Shown piece by piece: positions 54,684 to 64,000 of a stretch of DNA of 64,000 nucleotides. A program made the position numbers and the translations under genes. The DNA comes from Graphilbum fragrans (lineage: Eukaryota; Ascomycota; Sordariomycetes; Ophiostomatales; Ophiostomataceae). Each line of letters starts with the position of its first letter. The first letter of the stretch is position 1. The notes beneath the pieces were generated by a model. That model made no database searches. It worked only from the letters and a program-made list of their open reading frames with translations, and had not been told where the DNA came from. The DNA lies in NCBI GenBank assembly GCA_001513895.1, contig LLKO01000001.1:554225-618224 (forward strand), given 5' to 3'.

Positions 54684-57600
54684 GGTGGAGGAGACACGTG
54701 TGTTGAAAGAGGGAGGAAGGTAGTCGAGGAGGAGAAACGAGAGGCGGAGGAGGAGGAAGTAGAGTTGGGTTGAGATGGACGGGGAAAAAAAAGGGCGAAA
54801 GAAGCAAACTCAGATACTAAGATGCACCCGCCGCAGTTGGGAAAGTGGCGGTTCTCCCACAGAGAGAGGGAGGGGTTGAGGGTGGTAGTGGCTATGGCTT
54901 TTTGGCTTTTGGCTAGGGGGGGTGAGTCGTACTCCGTAGTGGCGTGGCGGTAGTGGACCTTCGACAAGGAGTAAGGGCTTATTAGGTAGGTGGGCTAGAA
55001 TTAGTTGTTGTCCTTTTTTTTTCCCATTTGTTTTGCCAATTTAAAAATTCCCGATATTCACTGCTCTAGGGGGAAGGGGCCTAAGATCACTATGCAGGCA
55101 TTAGCAGGCAGCACGACACCAGGAAGAGAATTTTTCACTGGCTCAGCGCTCAACAATGACGTTTTTGGGGGGGGTTGGTACTAAAGGTGCTGGCGGGATT
55201 GGGCTGCTAATCTATCAGTGGGGGAGCGGGGTTGGCGCTGTAAAGAGGGTGGTCGTTACATATTTTACAGCATAGTACTGAGTACGCTGTGTGTATGTAG
55301 GCCTCCGTCGGCGCGACAACGGCCTGTAGCAAAACGGACGCACACGCGAAACGCGTGGATAAAGAGCACTGGGGCCTAGACTACTCACGGAAGAACAACG
55401 TTATAGAAAGCAGCTTGGAAGTTCTATGGAGTGCAGCAAGTGGTTTTTGCAGCAAGGGGAGAATTATGAGGCTGAAAAAGGGAGAAAGTATAGGATAAAA
55501 GAGGAAAAAGGGGTGGAAGAGCAGCAAGACAAGTAAAAATGAAGACAGAAAAAACGTAGGCCAGAAATACCGAAATCCAGGGACAGGCAAGGCAGCAGGA
55601 CCGAAAAGTTCCAGAGGACCAGAAATCCAGGAGGACCAGCAGCAGAGACAGGAAAAATCACAGTGGCCGGGTGGCAGAGCCGGCAAGCTTTCGCTGCAAG
55701 AGTAGGCAGTACAGCAGGCAGCAGCAGGGTGGCGGTGCGAGAGTGCGAGAGAGTGAGTTACCAGGGGAGACCCGAATATGGCCAGCGGCATCCACTTCCT
55801 ACAGAATCCTACATAGGCCGTAGGACAGGGTCGATGAGTGGCTGTGGAGGAAGGCGTGGAAGAGTCACAGAGATAAAGACAAGCAAACGGGGTGGCAGGT
55901 AGACGAAGAGATGATGGAGCAGCTCGAGGATATTTCGCACGACGAGAAATGAGGGGTAAAAGAGAAGGAAACAGAAAAGCAGAGAGGGGGGTAGGGGAAC
56001 AAAGATAAATGCAGGCAAGGCCGGAGTGCGGCAGTTGGGCACGCGTTCACGGGCTCATAGAAAGGGCGAGTCGAATAATATGAGGCTGACTGCTGAGGCA
56101 GGGGTATGAGGGGGAAAGGAAAAAAGCAAAACTGTGTCGCAAAGGGCGGGTATTCCAGAGACCTAGAGGATGCAGCCGAAAAAGGGAAGGGAGGAAAGAA
56201 TCCGAAGAAAAGCAGGTTGACAACGGAACTAGTCGTTGTCGTACAGACAAGTTGGGTGCAGGCGACAAGATGAGGGCATTCACAACTACGACTCTTACTC
56301 GTATAGTACATGGGAAACTGCATAGCCGGGGCCCAATGGTCGCGTGGTGTCTGCCTAACACACTGTGCCTCAAAGAGGGGCTGTAGGGCGCGTCGGTGGT
56401 TGGCCCAAGATGCTGTGGCGCTTAACTTTCCCATGTGCAAAAGTGGCAGATGGTACTTGGTACTTTTTTATCGGGCGAGCGGCCGGCCAACGTTGGGGTA
56501 GCGCTACTTCCTCGGGCACTCCGTACAGTAAGTCGTAGCCAGGAGACCTAGCACACGCGCAAAAAAAGGCATCATACAACTCCGAGCACGGCAGCAACAG
56601 CGGTTGTCGCGCCTTGGACACGAGCGGACGCCGCGAGTGCTTGTTCGGAGTGCTCACGTTCTCTGTACTCCGTACAAGCACCTGTCCTCCGTGCTCACAA
56701 CACATACGTGTATCTTATATAAACTAGAGTGACAGCTGCCCCACGACCAAGGCCGCCGTTCCGGCCACTCTATCTGCCCAGCGCCTTCCCTCCCCGCGCT
56801 AATGCCCCGCCTCTGGGGCAGCCGTGCCGACAGTGGCGCCCTGTATTTGTAGTACGCATTTTGCTGGGCGGCCGTGGCGGCTTAGGTTGCGTCTGCTGCC
56901 GGAATCCGGCCGTTCGGAGGTGTCTTATACATATATGTACCTATTTTGATGGTACGGGCCGTGGAGAGCTGGGTGCTGCGGTTGGATAGTTGGCTGCGAG
57001 CTGTGCCTGTCCACACGAGCCCGCTCGGCCACGGGCGAAAGTGATATGGATGCCCTGCAGTCGTGCGTCGTACAGAGTCCCTGAAATGGACATGAGCCTT
57101 AAACGCCGTAAGTATACCGCCGTAGCTACGAGCAATCCACGCAGTAAAATGCCCCGTATGCACGTCGTGCATACTCCGAACACAACCATTCACACATACG
57201 GGAAGACTCGCACCATTTCTCCGCCCCCGTCAGCTGTAGCTCCGTGCTGTTGCATCCCCCCAATCCTTCGAGGACTTGGCTACCCAGCAAATACGGTGTG
57301 TCTTTGGGGAGTGAGGATGGCGTTCCATTTTTCCCTTCCCATTTCCCTTCGCCGACCAATGCCCTTGCGCCATCCGGTCGCTTCCCAGGGTCTGCCATAG
57401 GGGGCTAGACGCTTTGGTTGCAGGTTTTGTTGGATTTCTAGGTTCTTAGACGCCTGGATGGCTGTCCTGGCCCACGGCCCGACTGCTGGGGCCAAATGCT
57501 GCTGCTCACCAGCGCGGCAGACAGCCTGTTGTCCTTGTTGTGCCGTGCCGCCGCGTCCCATTGAGCTCACCTTCTTCACACCCCATTCCGTGTTCCTTTC

Positions 57601-58040
57601 ATCCTTCTGGTGACTATCTCTGTGATAACCATATACCGGGTACTTATATATGCGTGTGGCCTGCCTCGCACTATCTCCTTCTGGGCAGGCGCTGTGCCGC
57701 ATACAGATCCCAGGTCCAGTCCCGTCAGCACGGTCGCGGTCACAGCCCCGAGCCAGGCCCCATCCCGCATGCCGGCCTATTTTCTCGGTTGTGGTGCGTT
57801 GGACTGGCAGTCGCTGACAGCTCCCCCCTCTTGGCTCTCTTCACTATCGGTGGGCCGCACCCGCCAGCGTTTATACCCTCAGCGTTACAACAAAATCATA
57901 CAAGTACGGGCCCATTTCTGCAGCTCGCCATCGCCAGCCCGGACAGGAGGAAGTGCTGCTGGTTCCTGCCTCCTTCTTCCTGTCTGTGATCGCTACTAGA
58001 GTGGCTTTTGTTGGGGCTGTCACCGTTGTCGCACCCGAAT
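54684..58040. other. Largest non-coding stretch: PP2C and regulator divergent region
   Basis: 3.36 kb without a supported gene. From about 54690 to 56230 the plus strand is markedly purine-rich, so the strand sense to PTC2 is CT-rich. TATATAAA-like words occur near 56716 and 57648. TACTCCGTA-type words are at 54930, 56518 and 56666. The longest ORF (191 residues, minus, 55865-56440) is pyrimidine-derived low complexity and not accepted. Confidence 0.5.
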
Positions 58041-60742
58041 ATGGCACCCGACGGGGCCACCAGCTTTGGTGGACGCTCCGTTGTGGCGTCTTCAGGCCGG
58101 AAGGGCTCCAAAAAGGTCCGCTCCGGCTGTATCACCTGCAAGTTCGTGCTGCCTCTCCCTATCTGAATATGTCGCCCCCCCTCTAACCGCCCAGAATTCG
58201 TAAAGTAAAATGCGACGAGACCAAGCCCTTTTGCCAGCGCTGCACCAAGACAAGCCGGAAATGCGACGGGTACCTCGACGCCGCCTCGCTCATCATCCGC
58301 CGCCCGAGACGGAGCCGCCCCGTGGAACCGCGCATCAAACACGAACACACGCCTGGCGATGCCGATGTCGAGCCGCCGCCAGCACTGTTTCTCGAGTCCA
58401 CCGAACCCACTGAGCACACACCAGACCCATCGGCCAATACCGACGAAGCCAACGCAACACCCTCATCGGGCTTCTCTCCCGCACCCAGCCTCCTCGCCGC
58501 CTTCCTGCCCACGCTGCCCAATGTGCTTGCTGGCGCCGACGCCCGCGAGAAGCGCTCCTTTTACTTTTTCCACCACGTCACCGCGCCCGCTCTTTCTGGC
58601 GACCTCGACGCCTATTTCTGGTGCGTCCTTGTGCCCCAGGTCTGCCACAGCGAACCCGCCGTGTGCCATGCCGTCCTGGCCGTCAGCAGCCTGCACGAGC
58701 AGCTGTTTTGCTCGTCGACGACCTCCTCGTCGGCCTGCCGGCTCGCCTTGCAGCAGTACAACAAGGCCATTGCCTACCTGCTCGAGGATCTAGGCACGAC
58801 AAAGGCAACACCCGCCGCGTCCTTACGTCATCAGAGACGTAAAGGCAAATGGGGCAGCAGCGCGTCGCCCGTGCCTTCTGCTTCGGCGCCGGTGCCCACG
58901 CCGGCATCCACTTCGGCTGCCGCTGCGGACCCCACTTTGCCATCCCCCGACTCAACCGCTTCGAGTACGCCGGCGTGCGCCATTCCCGCCAACAAATCCC
59001 CCCTGCGCCCCGTCGGCCCGCTCTTGGCCTGCGTGCTCTTTGTCTGCATCGAGGTCCTCCAGGGCAAAGACAAGGCCGCGCTGGTCCACCTAGAACAGGG
59101 CCGCCGCATTCTCAGCCAGCTCGGCCACAGCGGCGCCGACGCCCTGCGCCACGACCCCGAAGGCCTCGCTATTCTCAAGCAGCACCTCGTTCCGCTGTAT
59201 GTGCGCCTTGGCATGACTGCTCTGCTGTTTGGCGGCACGCCGGTGCCCCTGCCACCCACGCTATTGCTGTTGCCAACACCCCAGGCCCTGCAACAATCAC
59301 GACCCTCCCTCCACGCCATGCGAGCCGCCCTCCACGACTTCCTCGATGCCGTGCTGCGCTTCACCCAGCGAGCCCGTGCCGTCAAGTACGCCGGCGCGCC
59401 GTGCAAGCCCGAGCACCAGGCTGCCGCCCGGTCTGCGCTCGCCGCCGACCAGCAGCGCTTGGCAGCCCAGCTCGCGCATCTTCGTGTCAGCCTCCATCTG
59501 CTGCACGTGGACGTGGGCCAGCAGCCGGTTCCCGTCTCTTCCTCCTCGCCCTCGCCGTCACCATCTCCCTCCTCGCCCACCTCTCTGGCCGCCGTCCTCC
59601 GCCTGCAGATCCACCTCTGCGTCGCCGAGATCTGGCTCGCGGCCGCTCTTGTGCTGCCCGAATCCGTTTACGATGCCTACCTCACGACGTTTTCCCGCAT
59701 CGTCGCGCTCGCTGCCGGCGTCCTCGACAGAGACAGAAGCAGCGACGCGACTGCCGCAGCGTCCTCTCATAATGCTCACTCCATCTTCACCCTCGAAACT
59801 CACGTCATCCCGGCCCTCTACTACGTCGCCACCAAGTGCCGCCACCGAGCTGTGCGCCACGCTGCCCTGCATCTCCTGCGCCGCCATCGTGACCGCCGTG
59901 AGAACCTCTGGCGTGCCGATCTTCTCGGCGCCATTGCCGCGCGCGTGATCGCTATGGAGGAAAAGGCGGCCGGCGCGGCTCACGTATTGCCTAGAAGCGG
60001 CTCTACCAGAGGCGCAACACCAACACAGCAAGAGGCACAGGCAGACTGGGGGGGGCCTGGAAGAGAGGCCTCGCCACAGCGTCCTCTGCATGTAAATCCA
60101 GCGCTCCTCCATCCGTTGCCGCTCTCTAAGGGAGACCTCGCCGGGACACCGTGGCAGAGCGCTGGCGATGCGTTTAGTCTATGCGAGGCCCCAGTAGCCG
60201 CCAGCGGCACCACGACTCCGTCACGCAGCCACACAACCGACTCGGACGACCTGCTGTTGAACAGCTTCTTCCGATTTGGCAGCGACGGCCCAGAGCGACA
60301 GGCAAGTTCCGAGGATATTGTCGCCGCACTAGATCCCACATCAGAAACAGATGCGGGCTCGGAGATGAGCACCGAGATGGACGCTGAGTTGGGCGCCGAG
60401 CCAGATGCCGAACTAGACCTCAAGATGGACACGGACCGAGACGTGGATACGGACTCGGAGGCTAAGCACACACCTGCTAACAGGGACGCGCCTCCGCCCA
60501 CCTCCGAGACCGAGCCGCCATTCGGCCTCCCCGAGCACGTCCGTGTCCACACAGCAGTGATCGGCCCGGAGCAGGAAGGCGGATGCTGGGTAACGGTGTT
60601 TCGCAAGCTGCAGGGGCTCACCAACAAGTGGGATGTGCAGCACGAGTTCGTGGGCACATGGCCGGCAGACGGTCAGGACGATCAAAGGCAGAAGGCAAAA
60701 GGCGCAATGAATGACCAGAATGAGTTTCAAGATAGCGTGTAA
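58041..60742 (+). CDS. Zn2Cys6 transcription factor with fungal-specific C-terminal domain
   Basis: Exons are 58041-58141 and 58195-60742 with a 53-nt intron (GTTCGT donor, CTAAC, CCAG), giving 882 residues. The DNA-binding cluster SGCITCKIRKVKCDETKPFCQRC...C has exact C-x2-C-x6-C-x6-C-x2-C-x6-C spacing (residues about 30-57) and is split by the intron. It is followed by a basic RRPRRSRP linker. The middle region contains FFHHVTAPALSGDLDAYFW, AVLAVSSLHEQ and LLACVLFVCIEVLQGKDKAAL...LEQGRRIL, typical of the DUF3468-type fungal regulators. AVRHAALHLLRRHRDRRENLWRADLLGAIA matches the end of that domain. An acidic C-terminal segment (about residues 770-815) could activate transcription. Targets unknown. 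It is divergent from PTC2 and convergent with NDE2. Confidence 0.9.
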
Positions 60743-61203
60743 TTAGAAATGATGTAATGAACCGAACAGTAAACAGAAGTAGCCCAACCCAAGAAAGAAA
60801 GATCGAAATTGTGAGCCACCATCCCCGGAAAGCAGTTTCGGCACATGTACCGAGCGAAGCTGCGCCCCCAAAATCGAATGTCAGCATGGCAAGGCAAAGC
60901 CAAACCATCAAAATCAACCTTGGCATTAGAGACACAACCAAGGATTCAAAAAGAAAACGAAAAGGCGGAAAAAATCGTCAAAAAATGCCAATGCGAGCAA
61001 ACACCGTGGCCAGTCTATATTTGGAGGAAATCAAACAGAAAGCAAAAAAAAAAAAACACAAAAAACCCTAGAAAGAATCGAGAAACAAGAAAATAACACC
61101 CCCGCCGCCTATTCGACTTCACTGCTTCTCCCCTGTTATCCACCGCATCTCTTGTCTTCTCTTGATTTATTGTTTGTGTCTTCCGTCCTGTCGCCCCTGT
61201 CAT
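60743..61203. other. Convergent 3' spacer before NDE2
   Basis: 461 bases, A-rich on the plus strand with an A-run near 61044-61056. It holds the 3' UTRs of the flanking convergent genes; no ORF of interest. Confidence 0.6.
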
Positions 61204-63189
61204 TTACTCCCGAGAAACGTCACGGCCGAACAGCTTCGACTTGAGCCAGTCGTTAATCACCAGTAGACGGTTGCGGCCTAGGATGTTAGCTGATGAGCGT
61301 ATACCGCGGACCAGAAAGGTAAACAAACGAAAGAGGGAAGAGGGGACCCAAGGTAGTGAACTTACTGCTGAAGCACATGGACAGGTAGGCACTGCGCCAG
61401 AACAAAAAGGTCATGCTGCCGCCCGAGGCAAAGTTGCCGTTGAACCAGGCGACGTCGGCCACAGCCTTCTCGCTGCCGATGTAGGCCAAGCTGCCCTGGT
61501 GCGAGTAGTGGAAGGGCTTGATGTCCTTGACGCGGCGCAGCTGGCGCTCGGCCTCCTCGATCTCGCGGCTGACAGCAGCCGAGTCGGTGCCGGGGTGCAG
61601 GTTCAGCGAGGCGCTCAGCGTCTCAACGCGTTGCTCCAGCTCCGTCGTGCGGGCCATGTTGTTAAACAGGCGCGCCAGAAAGTTGCCCTCCTGCGAGGCT
61701 ACCTGGGCCGTCGGGGCGTAGCCAGCAACAGCGCAGTCGCCGACAGCCCAGATGTCGCGGGCACCCTGGACGACCAGGTACTCGTTGACAGCCAGGCCAC
61801 GGCGCGAGTCCTTCTGGGCGGGGATGCGGCCCATCAGGTCGCGCACCAGCGGACGCAGGGTGTTACCAGTGGCCCAGACCAGCAGGCCGTAGGGGAAGAT
61901 GACGCGCTCCTTGGAGCCATCAGGCTTGGTCATCTCGGCCTCGACGGTCTTGTCGGTGACCTTCTTGACCATGGTCTTGGTGTGGATGGTGATCTCCTCC
62001 TCCTTGAAGGTGCTCTCGGTGTAGTCAATCAGCTGCTTGGAGAAGCTGGGCAGGACGTTGGGCAGGGCCTCGATCAGGGTCACGCGGAAGCGGTCGGCAA
62101 TGTCCGGGATCAGCTTGCGGATGTCGTCCTCGAAGAAGTCGTGCAGCTCGCCGGCAAACTCGACACCGGTCGGGCCTCCACCGACGACAACCATGTGCAG
62201 CAGCCGGTCGACCTCGGTGGGCGACTGGTCCTTGAAGGCGGCCGTCTCGACGCAGTCCATGATCTTCTTGCGGATCTGCTGGGCATCGCCAATCTCCTTG
62301 AGGAAGCACGAGTTCTCGCGCACACCCGGGATGCCAAATGTGGCGTTCTCGGCACCCACACCCACAACCAGCATGTCGTACGGCACCTCGGTTTCGCAGG
62401 TCGCGCCCTTGACGTCCGAGTTGTCGCGGATCTTGACCACCTTGCGGTCGGGGTCGACAGAGCTCGCCTCGGCTTCGTAGTAGGTGACCGGGCCGCGCTT
62501 GGACTGGCAGATGGCACGCACAGGCTCCATGATGGAGCGGTGCTCAATCAGACCCGTGGTGCACGACGGCAGCAGCGGCGTGAACAGGAAGTAGTTGCGC
62601 GGCGAGATGACGATGACGTTGTAGTTTTCCGTGTCCAGCTTCTTGAGCAGCGAGACAGAGCCCCAGCCGGTGCCTACAAAGTTAGTGTTGTTCCTGTTCC
62701 CTTTCTGCTTCCTATTTCGTTCTCTCTTTCTCTAGTTTCCTCCCTTTCTTCTCGGCGTCCCCTCATCTCCTCTCACTCACCTAGAATCACCAGCGTCTTC
62801 TTAGTCGGGTCGCGCGGCAGCTGTGCCGGCGGGTTGCGGTCTTCGTAGATACCATAGCCCACGTAGGCAATGCCGCCCAGCACCGACAGGTAGGTCAGAC
62901 GCCACAACCACCGCAACTTGCGGAACTTCCGGGGCTTCGGCTGCTTCGGGGCGGCGACAGCATCGTCAACAGGGATCGGAGTTGGTGTTGGCGGCGGCAC
63001 GGAAGCATAGGAACGGACAATCTGGCGCGAGACGGCCGGAATAGCAGCGGCGGCAGTGGTGCGGCTGCGAATGGACGTCGATGTCGCGAGGCGGCGCATC
63101 TGGAGCTGCTGCTGCTGGAGCTTGGCCAGCTGCACGTTTCGCAGCGGCGAGCCCGCCATACGGCGTAGGGCTGGCGTTAAAGGCGCCAT
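61204..63189 (-). CDS. NDE2: Alternative NADH:ubiquinone oxidoreductase (external, NDE2 type, no EF-hand)
   Basis: A rotenone-insensitive type II NADH dehydrogenase of the mitochondrial inner membrane. Exons are 63189-62781, 62673-61366 and 61277-61204 (introns 107 and 88 nt), giving 596 residues. The N-terminus MAPLTPALRRMAG...RRLATSTSIRSR is a typical Arg/Ser presequence. A transmembrane span LRWLWRLTYLSVLGGIAYVG lies before the first Rossmann motif LVILGTGWGSVSLLKKL (split by intron 1). The second motif is MVVVGGGPTGVEFAGEL (about residue 298); DIWAVGDCAVAGYAPTAQVASQEG is the FAD/quinone region. The C-terminal membrane-anchor end is WRSAYLSMCFSSRNRLLVINDWLKSKLFGRD. The GWGS motif and N-terminal span favour the external NDE class over internal NDI1 (WAGY type). 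No EF-hand is present, unlike the paralogue at 26-28 kb. Confidence 0.92.
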
Positions 63190-64000
63190 TGAATATGAGA
63201 TCGATGGGGAGGAGGGAAAAGGGCACAGGAGAGAGAGAAGGCTGAGGATAAGGGGGCGCCCAGCAAGGCGAAGAAGGGAATAAGAGCTCGCGGAGGTAGT
63301 AAAAAATAGAGATAGAGAGAAAGAGGTAACTACTCGTTCTCGTAGTTATGGGTCAGTTAGAGAGGGAGAAGCGCGCGCAAAAAAAATAAAACTAAAAAAA
63401 AGAGGCTACCAGTTTTGGAGCACCACAAAAAAGGGTAGAGATAAGCGGACGGGCGAGGGTCTGGCGAAGGGCAAGCGGTACAGAGCACAAAAAGATAAAG
63501 AGCGGCCCGTTGGCACTTCGACACAGAGAAGGAACGAAGCAGATACAGGACACAATCGCACACGTTGACACAGAAGGAGCCTCCCGGTAACAACTGCTTT
63601 TTCGGGGGGATGGGCAGGCTCTACGTTAAAAGCCCTCTAGCCTCCCCGTCCTTTCCGCCTTTCGTTTTTTTACTCCATTTTTAGGTCTCTCAATCTGTTT
63701 TAGGTCGCGCAGTTTTTTCCAGTCGCTCGTGCTGGCTAGCTATGGGTGACTCTTACGCGCATTTCACGCAGGGGAGAGCTATTTTCTGTTAGCTCCTTGG
63801 GTCCTTGGGGGTAGCACACAGGACGGCCCACTTTTAACATCGGAGGAAAGTCCCACCAGCATCGGAGGAAAGGCGCCTGGACCAGTGGAATGGGCGGAAG
63901 GCAGTACGAGTACTTGTAGTCGTATTGTGAGATACTTGTACATACTCCGTATGTATGCACGTATCTTAGCAGCCCAGCAATCGATAACTGGGGCTCGTTG
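63190..64000. other. Upstream region of NDE2 to the window edge
   Basis: 811 bases with purine-rich plus strand near 63220-63400 (CT-rich in the NDE2 sense), A-runs at 63380-63400, and a TACTCCGTA word at 63943-63951. No gene seen. Confidence 0.5.

Noticed and set aside
55865..56440. 191-residue minus-strand ORF in the PP2C upstream region
   Set aside because: Comes from CT-rich DNA; Ser/Phe/Pro/Leu-heavy with no domain and no splice-supported partner.
61241..62848. 535-residue plus-strand ORF opposite NDE2
   Set aside because: Shadow of the dehydrogenase coding strand; crosses two of its introns.
1..64000. Search for transposons, RIP-mutated repeats or a biosynthetic cluster
   Set aside because: No transposase, reverse transcriptase, terminal repeats or AT-rich RIP blocks were seen. 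The two regulators are not next to PKS, NRPS, terpene or transporter genes.

Overview
This is chromosomal DNA from a filamentous ascomycete (Pezizomycotina), most likely a GC-rich Sordariomycete. That rests on the gene content (class III chitin synthase, alternative NAD(P)H dehydrogenases, Zn2Cys6 regulators, KEI1, NOP53), on introns mostly 53-290 nt long with GTRNGT donors, CTAAC-type branch sites and AG acceptors, and on strongly GC3-biased coding DNA. The bias gives most genes a long open shadow frame on the opposite strand. The species cannot be fixed from the sequence alone.

I support 19 protein-coding genes, nearly all core housekeeping, on both strands with no operon logic. In order: UMP1 (-, runs off the left edge); a soluble two-domain ABC ATPase (+); class III chitin synthase (-); MET5 sulfite reductase beta subunit (-); KEI1 (-); RKI1 ribose-5-phosphate isomerase (+); YPT6/Rab6 (-); NOP53 (+); a Zn2Cys6 regulator (+); an EF-hand NDE1-type NAD(P)H dehydrogenase (-); a class I/II aminotransferase (+); ESA1 histone acetyltransferase (-); REX4 exonuclease (+); a cyclopropane-fatty-acid-synthase-like methyltransferase (-); RNase H2 subunit C (+); MCM6 (+); a 1558-residue low-complexity protein of unknown role (-); a PTC2-type PP2C phosphatase (-); a second Zn2Cys6 regulator (+); and a second alternative NADH dehydrogenase of NDE2 type (-). 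Counting the left-edge partial UMP1 the list holds 20 genes. Multi-exon models were built by hand and every one closes in frame.

Layout: 1-17 kb has cell wall, sulfur assimilation and sphingolipid genes. 17-31 kb has pentose phosphate, Golgi trafficking, ribosome assembly, a regulator, respiration and an aminotransferase. 31-43 kb groups chromatin, RNA and replication genes (ESA1, REX4, RNase H2C, MCM6). 44-64 kb holds the large unknown protein, the phosphatase, a regulator and NDE2, separated by the two largest gene-poor stretches (49.1-52.1 and 54.7-58.0 kb).

I see no transposon, RIP-degraded repeat, CRISPR array, rRNA, convincing tRNA, or secondary-metabolite cluster. The odd features are at gene-structure level (an ATG-only coding exon, a GC-AG intron, an 820-nt first intron with a weak donor), plus repeat-coded protein tracts, a short TACTCCGTA motif scattered through the non-coding DNA, and one large conserved-looking protein that I cannot name. 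I did not find clear evidence of a new multi-gene system.
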